DNA of 52,119 nt from NCBI GenBank assembly GCA_036558305.1, contig DATBFX010000606.1, forward strand, positions 1 to 52,119, written 5' to 3'. Both the position numbers and the translations under genes were made by a program. The stretch's first letter is position 1. Each line of letters begins with the position of its first letter. Under the pieces are notes generated by a model. It ran no database searches and was not told the origin of the DNA. It saw only the letters and a list, made by a program, of their open reading frames with translations. Below, piece by piece: positions 33,438 to 42,114 of the stretch. Source of the stretch: DATBFX01 sp036558305 (GTDB lineage: Bacteria; Chloroflexota; Chloroflexia; Thermomicrobiales; UBA6265).

Positions 33438-34376
33438 CTAGCTCCCGGCGCGCGATCCGACCAGCCGGATCCGCGGATCGAGCAGGGTGTAGAGGAGATC
33501 GGTCAGCAGGTAGGTCAATCCCCAGAGGACGGCGATCAACAGCGTCAGGGCGAGGATCATCGGGTAGTCGCGGTTGAGGGCGCTCGACGCGAAGTAGCTC
33601 CCGATGCCGGGAATGCGGAAGATCGACTCGATGAAGATCGACCCGGTCAGGATGTTTGGGATCTCTGGGAGGAGCACGGTCACCCAGGGGATCAGCGCGT
33701 TGCGGGCGGCGTGGCGGACGAGAACCCGCCGCTCGCCGAGTCCCTTCGCCCGCGCCGTCCGCACGTAGTCGGCCCGTAGCGTCTCGAGCATGCAGACGCG
33801 GGTATAGCGGGCCACGAGCGCCATCGGGGCCAGACAGTAGGCGACGACCGGCATAATGTAGTACTTCGGCCCGTGCAGCTCGCCGCCCGGCAGCAGCTTG
33901 AAGCGTATGCTGAAGAAGAGGATGAACCAGGTCGCGATCACCCAGTTCGGCACCGTCAAGCCGATCGTGCCGACGCCGGTGACGAGATAGTCGAGCCAAC
34001 TGTTCTGCCTGACCGCCGCGATGAACCCGAGGAGCGAGCCCATCGCATAGGCGAGGATGATCGTCGGGATGCCGACCTTGATTGTCACCGGCCAGCGACT
34101 GCCGATCAGACCGGTCACGGTCTCGGTCGGGCGCTGGAACGGGACGCCGAAGTCGAAGTGGAGCACGGCCCAAACGTATTTGACGTACTGGACGAGGATC
34201 GGTTTGTCGAGTCCGTACTTGTGGAGCTGGGCCTGCCGGGTCGCTTCCGGCAGCCGCCGCTCACCGATGTCGAACGGGCCGCCCGGGACGGCGTGCATCA
34301 GGAAGAACGTGATCAACGAGACCGCGAACAACACGAAGATGAGGCTGAGGATCCGTCCCAGGATGTAGCGGGCCAT
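33438..34376 (-). CDS. Peptide ABC importer permease, DppB type
   Basis: 312 residues from an ATG with AGGAAG upstream. The hydrophobic start (RYILGRILSLIFVLFAVSLI) and six membrane segments are typical of DppB/OppB. The EAA loop is RTARAKGLGERRVLVRHAARN (about 222-240). First gene of the dppB-dppC-SBP operon, divergent from the sugar importer; the 306-base gap between must hold both promoters. Confidence 0.95.
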   Translation of the reverse strand: MARYILGRILSLIFVLFAVSLITFFLMHAVPGGPFDIGERRLPEATRQAQLHKYGLDKPILVQYVKYVWAVLHFDFGVPFQRPTETVTGLIGSRWPVTIKVGIPTIILAYAMGSLLGFIAAVRQNSWLDYLVTGVGTIGLTVPNWVIATWFILFFSIRFKLLPGGELHGPKYYIMPVVAYCLAPMALVARYTRVCMLETLRADYVRTARAKGLGERRVLVRHAARNALIPWVTVLLPEIPNILTGSIFIESIFRIPGIGSYFASSALNRDYPMILALTLLIAVLWGLTYLLTDLLYTLLDPRIRLVGSRAGS

Positions 34377-34682
34377 GGGCCACTTCCTACGCTGACGACC
34401 GGTTGCGCACCCGGCTGGCGGCGCGGGGAACCGGTACCGACGGCAAGACCGAGATCGACGCCGGACTGGATGAGCGTTTCCGAGGCTTGCAGTGTACCAC
34501 GGGACGCGCGCCGTTTCGCGACAACCTGCGCAAATCCCAGCAACGCTTCATGTGCGCTTGACACATTGCCGGACCGGCCGCATGATGCCGCGCACCGGAG
34601 GTCAAGGTCTCGAGCTCGGTCGATTCTTTGCGGGTGAAGCGCCGGTCAGAGCGAAGTCCCGCATTCGGCAAGGAGCGAGGAA
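34377..34682. other. Divergent control region between the two importers
   Basis: 306 bases. The plus-strand promoter is described separately. I see no gene and no clear operator; the minus-strand promoter for dppB is not convincing. Confidence 0.5.
34558..34586 (+). promoter_or_regulatory. Promoter of the sugar importer operon
   Basis: A perfect TTGACA (34558-34563), a 17-base spacer and CATGAT (34581-34586; four of six bases match). It starts 125 bases before the binding-protein gene. Confidence 0.55.
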
Positions 34683-35978
34683 ATGGGACGCGCGTTGAAT
34701 CGTCGGCAATTCGTCGGGACGGCGGCGGGGGCGGCGGCCGGGCTCTCGCTCGGACTCCCGCGGCTCGGGTCGAGGTCGGCATTCGCGGCCACCCAGCTCA
34801 ACTGGGCGGTGGACGCCTGGGCGCCGACGGAGGCGAGTCTGGTCGAGAAGGTGGTCCAGAACTTTGAAGCGGTCAACCCGGAGATCAAGGTCGAGGTACT
34901 CGGCTACGACGACGAAACCTACGACACCAAACTGCTTGCCGACATCGCCGCCGGGACGCTGCCCGACATCTTCGTCAGCGCCGACATCTACACCAAGCCG
35001 TTTTTCGACTCCGGTCTGACCGCCGACCTCAAACCGTTCATGGACAAGACCGGACCGAAGATCGAGGACTTCGACGAGAAGTTCATCGCCCTCGCGCAGT
35101 ACGACGGAAAGGTCGGTTTCCTGCCGCGGGCGGCCGACGTCGTCGTGCTCTATTACAACAAGCGGTTGTTCGACGAGGCCGGCGTCGCCTACCCGACGGA
35201 GGACTGGACGCTCGACGATATGACGGCCGCCTCCGAGAAGCTGACCAAGAAGGCGTCGGACGGGACGGTGACGCAGTACGGCTATACGGCGAGCTACGAA
35301 TGGTGGGCGATCTGGGTACCGCTCGTCGTCGCCCAGGGCGGGCAGATCCTCAACGAGGACAACACCAAAGCCATCTTCAACTCGCCGGAGGGCGTCAGCG
35401 GCTGGAACTTCCTCTTCAATGGACTCACGAACGGGTGGTTCACCCCGCCGTCGGTGCAGGATTCGATGGGCGGCGACAACGTCCCGTTCCAGAACGGCGT
35501 CGCCGCGATGACGGCGACGATCCGCGGCGGCTGCCCGGGGTTCCGCGACACGCTCAAGGACGATTGGGACGTGACGCTGATGCCGAAGGGGACAGTGGAT
35601 CGCAAGACCGGGATGGGGACGATGGGCTACGCGATGTCGTCCCAGACAAAGGACCAGGATGCGGCCTGGGAGGTGCTCCACTACACCTTCACCGAAGGGA
35701 TGAAGGTCTTCATGGAGACCTACCTGCTCGTGCCGCCGATCAAGAGTTTCTACGACGACCCGACCTGGAAGAGCCTGCCCGGCCCGCCGTACAACAACGA
35801 CGTCTTCGTCACGGCGATGGATTCGGCGATGTTGCCGCCCCCGCTCCCGTTCTACACCACCGGACCGTTTAACCAGGCGATGAAGGACGGGATCGACGCG
35901 GTCTTGCTCGGCCAGATGACGCCGCAGCAGGCGGTCGACAAGATGGCCGAAGAGGCGACGAACTCGCTGTCGGAATAG
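34683..35978 (+). CDS. Sugar ABC importer substrate-binding protein (family 1)
   Basis: 431 residues from an ATG with AAGGAGCGAGG upstream. A twin-arginine leader is present (NRRQFVGTAAGAAAGLSLG, 6-24). Mature features include FEAVNPEIKVEVLGYDD, ADIAAGTLPDIFVSAD and YYNKRLFDEAGVAYP (about 157-171). It should bind an oligosaccharide or polyol. It is the first gene of the cluster, followed by a 14-bp hairpin that separates it from the permeases. Confidence 0.95.
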   Translation: MGRALNRRQFVGTAAGAAAGLSLGLPRLGSRSAFAATQLNWAVDAWAPTEASLVEKVVQNFEAVNPEIKVEVLGYDDETYDTKLLADIAAGTLPDIFVSADIYTKPFFDSGLTADLKPFMDKTGPKIEDFDEKFIALAQYDGKVGFLPRAADVVVLYYNKRLFDEAGVAYPTEDWTLDDMTAASEKLTKKASDGTVTQYGYTASYEWWAIWVPLVVAQGGQILNEDNTKAIFNSPEGVSGWNFLFNGLTNGWFTPPSVQDSMGGDNVPFQNGVAAMTATIRGGCPGFRDTLKDDWDVTLMPKGTVDRKTGMGTMGYAMSSQTKDQDAAWEVLHYTFTEGMKVFMETYLLVPPIKSFYDDPTWKSLPGPPYNNDVFVTAMDSAMLPPPLPFYTTGPFNQAMKDGIDAVLLGQMTPQQAVDKMAEEATNSLSE

Positions 35979-35985
35979 TTCACGC

Positions 35986-36029
35986 GGTGCGATGCGGCGT
36001 CGCCCCGTTGTCACGCGCCGCATCGCACC
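35986..36029. terminator. Perfect hairpin between binding-protein and permease genes
   Basis: GGTGCGATGCGGCG (35986-35999) and CGCCGCATCGCACC (36016-36029) form a perfect 14-bp stem with a 16-base loop. In a transport operon such a stem after the binding-protein gene commonly lowers downstream expression or protects the upstream message. Confidence 0.6.
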
Positions 36030-36054
36030 TCATTGACGCGTGGCGGTTGGCAGG

Positions 36055-36096
36055 AGGGCGGACATCGCCCAGGGGGGCACCCGGTCCGCCCCTACG
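36055..36096. repeat. GTAGGGGCGG-family repeat, single right arm
   Basis: AGGGCGGACATCGCCC, then GCACCCGGTCCGCCCCTACG. This equals the right arm of the copy at 48605-48695, without a left arm. It ends 25 bases before the first permease. Confidence 0.7.
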
Positions 36097-36120
36097 GAAT
36101 GACGACACTCGTAGGGCGAG

Positions 36121-37053
36121 ATGGCACAGAGCACGGCGATTCCGAGCGTGCAACCGCGGGTCCGCCGCGTCCGGCTCGGCGCGAAGAGGCAGGACTGGCC
36201 GTGGGCGCTCCTGTTCCTGGCGCCCAACCTCGTGCTCTTCCTCGTCTTCTTTGCTTACCCGATCGTCTATGGGCTCAAGATCAGCTTCTACAACTGGAAG
36301 ATCGTCGGGCCGAAACGATGGGTTGGGCTCGACAACTATGTGAGGTTCTTCCACGACGATAAAACGCTGAAGCTCCTCCAGAACTCGATCTACTACGTCG
36401 TCGGTGCCACGATTCCCCTGATTGTTCTCTCGCTCGGGATTGCCACGCTGCTCAACGCGGTGGTTTTCGGTCGACACGCCTGGCGCGGACTCTATTTCCT
36501 GCCGCTGGTGTCGTCGCCGGTGGCGGCGGCGGCGGTTTGGAAGTGGCTCTATGCCAAGGACCAGGGGCTGATCAACTACGCGGTCGTGCAGTTGGGCGGG
36601 CACCGGGTCGATTGGCTCTACAACACCCGGTGGGCGCTGCCGGCGCTGGTGGTGATGACGATCTGGCAACTGCTCCCGTTCAACACGATCGTCTACCTGG
36701 CGGGGTTGCAGGAGGTTCCACGCACGCTTTACGACGCGGCGGCGGTCGACGGTGCCTCTGGTTGGCGGCAATTCCGCGACATCACGATCCCGATGGTGAC
36801 GCCGACGACCTTCTTCGTGTTGATGATCACGCTCTTCAGTCTGCTCTTCGGCAGCTTCGACATCATCAACGTAATGACGCAAGGCGGCCCGCTCGATTCG
36901 ACCAACGTCTTCGTCTACGACGTCTACCAGAACGCCTTCAAATTCTTCCGGATCGGCTACGCCTCGGCCGAGGCGTACCTCCTGTTCGTCGTCGTCTTCG
37001 TGCTGACGATCGGCAACTGGGCGCTCCAGAAGCGGTGGGTGAACTACGAATGA
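36121..37053 (+). CDS. Sugar ABC importer permease, MalF type
   Basis: 310 residues with six membrane segments, the first at about 28-50 (ALLFLAPNLVLFLVFFAYPI). The EAA loop is LYDAAAVDGASGWRQFRDITI (about 204-223). It pairs with the MalG-type permease, whose start overlaps this stop (ATGA). Confidence 0.95.
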   Translation: MAQSTAIPSVQPRVRRVRLGAKRQDWPWALLFLAPNLVLFLVFFAYPIVYGLKISFYNWKIVGPKRWVGLDNYVRFFHDDKTLKLLQNSIYYVVGATIPLIVLSLGIATLLNAVVFGRHAWRGLYFLPLVSSPVAAAAVWKWLYAKDQGLINYAVVQLGGHRVDWLYNTRWALPALVVMTIWQLLPFNTIVYLAGLQEVPRTLYDAAAVDGASGWRQFRDITIPMVTPTTFFVLMITLFSLLFGSFDIINVMTQGGPLDSTNVFVYDVYQNAFKFFRIGYASAEAYLLFVVVFVLTIGNWALQKRWVNYE

Positions 37054-37886
37054 ACGGCAAACGCGCTCGGTTTTCTTCGTCCTGGTTGGTCCTCTACCCC
37101 TTGCTGGTGATCGGGGCGCTGGCGGCGATCCTGCCGTTCGTCTGGACCCTCTCCACCTCGCTGAAGGTTCCCTCGCAGGTCTTCGCCTACCCGCCGAAGT
37201 GGATCCCCAATCCGTTCGCCTGGGGCAACTACTCCAAGGGTTTTGACGTCATCGGCGGGCGGACCTTCCTCAATTCGGTCATCTTCGCCGGGAGCATCGT
37301 CGTCCTCCAGGGATTGGTGACGACGATGGGCGGGTTCGCCTTCGCCCGTCTGAAATTCCCGTTCCGGGATCAACTCTTCCTCCTCTACCTCGGCACGATG
37401 ATGATCCCGCCGCAGGTGACGATGATCCCGACCTTCATCGTCGTCGTGAGACTCGGGTGGATCGACACCTACCAGGGATTGATCGTCCCGATCGTCGCCC
37501 AAGGCGCGTTTGGCACCTTCATGTTCCGGCAATTCTTCGCCAAGATTCCGAACGAGTTGTACGAGTCGGCTCGTCTGGACGGGGCAAATCCGCTTCAACT
37601 CTACTGGAAACTGACGTTACCGCTCAGCCGACCGGTGATGACCGCCTACGGGGTGATCACCTTCCTCACCGCCTGGAACATGTACCTCTGGCCGCTGATC
37701 GTGATCCGGACCAACGAGAAGAAGGTGGTGCCGATGGCGATCGCCGAGTTGGCCGGCGGTCTATCGCAAGACCGCGGCGTCCAGATGGCGGCGGTGACGC
37801 TGTCGGTGCTGCCGATCCTCGTTCTCTGGATCATCGGTCAAAAGTGGTTCGTCGAAGGCATCGCGATGACGGGGATGAAGGGATAA
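37050..37886 (+). CDS. Sugar ABC importer permease, MalG type
   Basis: 278 residues, starting inside the previous stop. It has six membrane segments and the EAA loop LYESARLDGANPLQLYWKLTL (about 168-188). The last segment ends in KWFVEGIAMTGMKG, the usual MalG-type finish. No ATPase gene follows, so a shared MsmX-like ATPase encoded elsewhere must energise it. Confidence 0.95.
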   Translation: MNGKRARFSSSWLVLYPLLVIGALAAILPFVWTLSTSLKVPSQVFAYPPKWIPNPFAWGNYSKGFDVIGGRTFLNSVIFAGSIVVLQGLVTTMGGFAFARLKFPFRDQLFLLYLGTMMIPPQVTMIPTFIVVVRLGWIDTYQGLIVPIVAQGAFGTFMFRQFFAKIPNELYESARLDGANPLQLYWKLTLPLSRPVMTAYGVITFLTAWNMYLWPLIVIRTNEKKVVPMAIAELAGGLSQDRGVQMAAVTLSVLPILVLWIIGQKWFVEGIAMTGMKG

Positions 37887-37887
37887 C

Positions 37888-37967
37888 GGGTTCGGGGTTC
37901 GGGGTTCGAAGTTCGGAGCACGAAATCGTTCCTCGAACCCCGAACCCCGAACCCCGAACCCCGAACC
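37888..37967. repeat. Heptamer inverted repeat (gggttcg / cgaaccc)
   Basis: Three exact GGGTTCG copies (37888-37908) plus AAGTTCG begin 2 bases after the permease stop. Four CGAACCC copies (37934-37961) plus CGAACC form the other arm. The perfect stem is at least 21 bp. It separates the importer genes from the enzymes and could act as a partial terminator. Confidence 0.88.
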
Positions 37968-37985
37968 AAGCATGGGAGGAAAACG

Positions 37986-38783
37986 TTGGCGTTGCGGTTC
38001 GCGTACAGCACGATCAATTGGGGTGAGACGCCGGATCTGGAGAAGACGTTCGGGGAGATTCGGGACGCGGGGTGGAACGCGGTCGAGTTGTTCTGGCATT
38101 CGCTGGACTGGCTGGGACCGATGCCGCGGTTGCTGACGGCGTTGGGCGATCTCCAGGTCGCGACGCTGTTCGGGGCGGTCAATCTGCCGACGGACAGGGT
38201 GCAACTGACGAAACTGAAAAACCACGTCGATTACGCGGCAGAGTTGGGGGCCGAGGCGTTCGGACTGGTTGGGGGGAACCGGTTACGGTGGCGGCCGCCC
38301 TCCGACGAGGAATACGCCGACCTGGCGCGGTTCTGTGAGGAACTGGCCGAGTACGGCGCGAATCGCGGCGTCACGGTGGCCTATCACCCGCACGTGGCCT
38401 GCACGATCGAGACCGAAGAGGAGATCGACCGGTTGATGGGGGAGACGGCGGCACTGACGTTGTGTCTCGACGCCTCGCACATCGCGCTGGTGGACGAGGA
38501 CCCGATCGCGCACCTGCGGAAATACCGGTCGCGGACGGGGTACGTCCACCTCAAGGATTGGGCGCGGGGCAAATTCGTCGAGATAGGGCAAGGGACGCTC
38601 GGGATCGACTTCGCGGCGATCCTGGAAGAACTCGAAGCGCAGCAGTTCGGTGGCTGGGTCGTCGTCGAGCAGAGCCGGAGCGATATTTCGCCTGCAACGA
38701 GCGCGCAAACGAACGCCGCCTTCCTGCGCGACCTCGGCTATTCGTTGGAGTTGCCGGCGCTCGCTGCCCAGGGGGTGCGCTGA
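37986..38783 (+). CDS. Sugar phosphate isomerase/epimerase family TIM-barrel protein
   Basis: 265 residues. The TTG at 37986 is chosen because GGGAGGAAAACG stands just before it and the frame starts MALRFAYSTINWGE. Metal-site positions of the xylose-isomerase-like family are seen in AVELFWHSL, LCLDASHIALV, YVHLKDW and VVVEQSRSD. It would isomerise or epimerise a sugar, or dehydrate an inositol. It overlaps the following dehydrogenase start (TGATG) and probably acts early on the imported compound. Confidence 0.9.
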   Translation: MALRFAYSTINWGETPDLEKTFGEIRDAGWNAVELFWHSLDWLGPMPRLLTALGDLQVATLFGAVNLPTDRVQLTKLKNHVDYAAELGAEAFGLVGGNRLRWRPPSDEEYADLARFCEELAEYGANRGVTVAYHPHVACTIETEEEIDRLMGETAALTLCLDASHIALVDEDPIAHLRKYRSRTGYVHLKDWARGKFVEIGQGTLGIDFAAILEELEAQQFGGWVVVEQSRSDISPATSAQTNAAFLRDLGYSLELPALAAQGVR

Positions 38784-39919
38784 TGGCGGGCAAGCGGATC
38801 AAGATCATCGTCTGGGACAGCATCGGCAACACGCTGCTCGGGGTCCGCCCCTGGTCGAGTTGGGACGAGAAGACGGTCACGCACTTCTTGCGCGAGGACC
38901 CGGCCGGGGCGGAGCATGCGCCGAGTTTCCGCACGCTCTTTGCCGGCCGCGACGTCGACCTGATCTGGTTCAACAGCGCCGACGGTCCTTACGCTCCCTT
39001 CGGCCAGCTCTACGCCGACTACGAGGGCAGCGTGCGGTTTACGCGCTCGGTCGAGGAGATCGCGGCCGAGCTGCCGGATGCCGACTTCCTGGTTTTGCAC
39101 AAGGAGCGGTTGCCGGCCGACGCGCTGCGCACCGCCCGCAAGTTGAAGCTGATCCAGCATCTTGGGCAGGACTACCGCGGGGTGCCGATGGACGCGGCGC
39201 GGGAGTTGGGAGTGCCGGTGGCGGCGACGCCGCTCGTCAACTACATCACCGTCGCCGAGCACGTCTGGGCGTTCGTCCTCAACTGGCTGAAGCGCTTGCC
39301 CGCCATCCGCGAGCACATGCGCTCCCGTGGGTACGCGGACACCTGGGGGCTGTTTCCCAACACGCGGTACCTGGGCGACGTGACGCTCGGCATCCTTGGC
39401 ATGGGCGAGATCGCGCGGCCGATCGCCCGCTACGCCCAGGCATTCGAGATGCCGGCGATCTACTGGGACATCGAGCGGTTTCCGGAGTTGGAACAGAATT
39501 ACGGCGTCCGGTACGTCGAGTGGGACGAGATCTTTCGCGACTCCGACGTTCTCACAGTCCAACTGGCGCTCAACGACAAGACGCTCGGGATCATCGGCGC
39601 CCGCGAGATCGGTCTGATGAAACCGACCGCGCTCTTCGTCAACACCGCCCGCGGCAAGTTGGTCAATCAACCGGCGCTCACGAGAGCCGTCGCCGACGGC
39701 AAGATCGGCGGCGTCGCGCTCGACGTCTATGCCGAGGAACCGCTGCCGTACGACGACCCATTGCTGGCGTTGCACGACCAGCCCGGTGATCGGGTGACGT
39801 TGACGCCGCATTGCGCCTGGCAGAGCCCCTGGACGTGGGTCCGCGACTCGCAGGAGATCTGGTACAACGTGCTGCGGTCGTTGAACGGGGAGCCGGTTCG
39901 GCATCTGGTTTCGGGGTGA
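38783..39919 (+). CDS. D-2-hydroxyacid dehydrogenase (NAD-dependent)
   Basis: 378 residues. The Rossmann loop is TLGILGMGEIARPIARYAQ (about 198-216), where GxGxxA is GMGEIA. The catalytic Arg is in FVNTARGKLVN, Glu in VYAEEPLPYDDP and His in LTPHCAW. These enzymes interconvert 2-keto acids and D-2-hydroxy acids. The N-terminal 90 residues are longer than in lactate dehydrogenases and hold an unusual ligand region. The neighbours suggest the product of sugar oxidation as substrate. Confidence 0.92.
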   Translation: MAGKRIKIIVWDSIGNTLLGVRPWSSWDEKTVTHFLREDPAGAEHAPSFRTLFAGRDVDLIWFNSADGPYAPFGQLYADYEGSVRFTRSVEEIAAELPDADFLVLHKERLPADALRTARKLKLIQHLGQDYRGVPMDAARELGVPVAATPLVNYITVAEHVWAFVLNWLKRLPAIREHMRSRGYADTWGLFPNTRYLGDVTLGILGMGEIARPIARYAQAFEMPAIYWDIERFPELEQNYGVRYVEWDEIFRDSDVLTVQLALNDKTLGIIGAREIGLMKPTALFVNTARGKLVNQPALTRAVADGKIGGVALDVYAEEPLPYDDPLLALHDQPGDRVTLTPHCAWQSPWTWVRDSQEIWYNVLRSLNGEPVRHLVSG

Positions 39920-39924
39920 TCCGT

Positions 39925-40001
39925 CGTAGGGGCGGACCGCCGTGTCCGCCCTCGTACATGGGCGCATACGGGGAGGGCGGACACGGCGGTCCGCCCCTAC
40001 G
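39925..40001. repeat. GTAGGGGCGG-family repeat, full palindrome
   Basis: A 28-base left arm (39925-39952) beginning CGTAGGGGCGGACC and its exact reverse complement (39974-40001) flank 21 bases. It sits between the dehydrogenase stop and the next start, and the 3' end of the element is 27 bases before the start. Confidence 0.9.
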
Positions 40002-40028
40002 ACCCGTTTCCTACGGGAGATGCATCGC

Positions 40029-41108
40029 ATGACCACCCCCCAATTCGGTTTTTGCCTGCCGATCTTCGCTTGCCCCGGCTACAACCTGTTCCGGACGCCG
40101 AATTTCCGAGCACTCGACGCGGCGGCGACGATGGCCCTTGCCAAGCGCGCGGACGAACTGGGGTACGACTCGCTCTGGGTGGCGGACCACCTGATGCTCG
40201 GCAAGGATGAGGCGATCCTCGAGGGGTGGACGGTCATCTCGGCGCTGGCGGGGGCGACGAGGCGGGCGAAACTCGGGATGATCCACCAGGCGCTCTTCTT
40301 CCGGAATCCGGCGCTCGCCGCGAAGATGAGCGCGACCCTCGACCAAATCTCCGGCGGCCGGTTGATCCATTTCATGGACTGCGGTTACATGCGACGCGAG
40401 TACGTCAACTACGGTCTGCCGTGGGACGACGACGTCGAGACGAGGATCGCCAAACTGGTCGAGGCGACCGAGTTGATTCTGGCGCTCTGGGCGGCGGAGG
40501 GTGCGCTGACGCGCAAGGGCGCCGCCTACGGGGTGACCGACGCCGTTTGCACGCCGAAACCGGTCCAGCGACCGCACCCGCCGCTCTGGTTCGGCGAGGC
40601 GACGCCGGGTATCCTCGATGCCTGCGCCCGCTTCGGTCAGGGGTGGAACACGACGCCGGTTTCGTTGACCGAGTTGCGGCGGCGGCTCGATCTGCTCGGT
40701 GCGGCGTGCGAGCGCGCCGGTCGCTCCTTGAGCGAAATCGAATTGAGTTTGGAGACGCAAATCCTGGTCGCGCCCGACGTGGCGGGGCTGCGCGAACGGC
40801 TGCGGGAGATGGTCGCGCTTGCCGAGGAAGCCGGGCAGAATTTGCCCCAGGAGATCCAGCCGTTCCTCGACAGCTACGCGATGGCGCCGGACTTCCGGGC
40901 GTTCGTGGATGGGACGAGCGATACCTTGCCGAGCCGGATGACGGAGGATTGGATCGTCGGGACGCCCGACGCGGTGGAGCAGCGGCTGCGGGAGTACATG
41001 GCCGCGGGGATCGGCCACTTCATGCTCTGGTTCATGGACGCGCCTGGTTGGGACGGTCTCGATCTCTTCGCGTCGGACATCATTCCGCGGTTCCGGAAAA
41101 TGGGATGA
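40029..41108 (+). CDS. LLM class F420/flavin-dependent oxidoreductase (luciferase-like)
   Basis: 359 residues. The ATG at 40029 has GGGAGA 8 bases upstream; the ATG at 40020 is also possible. The TIM-barrel start QFGFCLPIF, LGYDSLWVADHLMLG (about 40-54) and HPPLWFGEATPGILD (about 183-197) match the family. It should oxidise an organic substrate with reduced flavin or F420. The context, an importer plus dehydrogenases, suggests a step in breakdown of the imported compound. Confidence 0.9.
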   Translation: MTTPQFGFCLPIFACPGYNLFRTPNFRALDAAATMALAKRADELGYDSLWVADHLMLGKDEAILEGWTVISALAGATRRAKLGMIHQALFFRNPALAAKMSATLDQISGGRLIHFMDCGYMRREYVNYGLPWDDDVETRIAKLVEATELILALWAAEGALTRKGAAYGVTDAVCTPKPVQRPHPPLWFGEATPGILDACARFGQGWNTTPVSLTELRRRLDLLGAACERAGRSLSEIELSLETQILVAPDVAGLRERLREMVALAEEAGQNLPQEIQPFLDSYAMAPDFRAFVDGTSDTLPSRMTEDWIVGTPDAVEQRLREYMAAGIGHFMLWFMDAPGWDGLDLFASDIIPRFRKMG

Positions 41109-41896
41109 GCGAGTCGCCGACCGCTCGCCGTGTCGCCCTCGTCACCGGTGCGAGTCGCCGCAACGCCATCGGAGCCGCGATCTGCCGCGCCCTCGCGGCG
41201 GCGGGGAACGACGTCGCCTTCAGCCATTGGCAGCGCTACGACCGGCAGTTTCCCTGGGGGGCGCGGTCGGAGGACCCGGACGCGCTCCTGGCAGAACTGC
41301 GGGAGCGTGGCGTGCGGGCGGAGGCGTTCGAGGTCGATCTCGCGCTACCGGAGACGCCGGCAAGACTCCTCGATCTGGTTGCCGAATCCTTGGGTCCGCC
41401 CGCGATCCTCGTCAATAACGCCGCCTACTCGACGCAGGATGGGTACGAGGCGTTGGATGCGGCGACGCTCGATGCGCACTACGCCGTCAACATCCGGGGG
41501 ATGGCCCTACTGAGTGTCGAATTCGCCCGCCGTTGGCCAGGTGGGCCGGGCGGGCGAATCGTCAACCTCAGCTCGGGGCAATCGCTCGGGCCGATGCCGA
41601 CCGAACTCGCCTACGCGGCGACGAAGGGGGCCGTCGAGGCGTTGACGCGCTCGCTCGCGGCCGGGGTCGCGCCGCTGGGGATCACGGTCAATGCGGTCAA
41701 TCCGGGACCGACGGATACCGGTTGGATCGACGACGATCTGCGGGCGGCGCTCTTGCCGCTGTTCCCCTTCGGGCGGATCGGCACGCCGGAGGACGCGGCG
41801 CGCGCCGTCGCGTTTCTGGCGAGCGATGAGGCGGCCTGGATCACCGGGCAGGTGATCCATTCGGAAGGCGGGTTCGAGCGAGGGGCGCCGCGGTAA
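41105..41896 (+). CDS. Short-chain dehydrogenase/reductase
   Basis: 263 residues, ATG inside the previous stop (ATGA). The cofactor loop is VTGASRRNAIGAAI (about 13-26), longer than the usual TGxxxGxG. NNAAYS and the active site NLSSGQ...YAATK (Ser about 157, Tyr about 171, Lys 175) are complete. It should oxidise an alcohol or reduce a ketone with NAD(P)H. Last gene of the sugar cluster. Confidence 0.92.
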   Translation: MSESPTARRVALVTGASRRNAIGAAICRALAAAGNDVAFSHWQRYDRQFPWGARSEDPDALLAELRERGVRAEAFEVDLALPETPARLLDLVAESLGPPAILVNNAAYSTQDGYEALDAATLDAHYAVNIRGMALLSVEFARRWPGGPGGRIVNLSSGQSLGPMPTELAYAATKGAVEALTRSLAAGVAPLGITVNAVNPGPTDTGWIDDDLRAALLPLFPFGRIGTPEDAARAVAFLASDEAAWITGQVIHSEGGFERGAPR

Positions 41897-41899
41897 CGG

Positions 41900-42035
41900 C
41901 CCTCACCCCCATCCCCTCTCCCTTCCGAGGGCGAGGGGAGCTATCCTCTGCTCACCATGCGAACGTTGAGGCAACCGCACCCGCCGGCGCGTTCCCCCTC
42001 GCCCTCGGAAGGGAGAGGGGGTCAGGGGGTGAGGG
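41900..42035. repeat. CCCTCACC-family palindromic repeat, copy B (full pair)
   Basis: The left arm runs CCCTCACCCCC...CTTCCGAGGGCGAGGGG (41900-41940); the right arm is its near-reverse complement (41992-42035). About 50 bases of unrelated sequence lie between. It follows the SDR stop closely and precedes the sigma-factor promoter. Confidence 0.85.
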
Positions 42036-42042
42036 CTGCCCG

Positions 42043-42080
42043 AGTCACACTTCTTCTTTTGCTTCGTTCTGATAGGGTGA
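42043..42080 (+). promoter_or_regulatory. ECF-type promoter of module 1
   Basis: GTCACA (42044-42049), 15 bases, CGTT (42065-42068), then ATAGGGTGA (42072-42080). The same arrangement precedes module 2. A self-directed ECF promoter is likely. Confidence 0.7.
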
Positions 42081-42114
42081 TGGGGACGATCGGAGCAACA
42101 CGTGAGGCGGGCGG

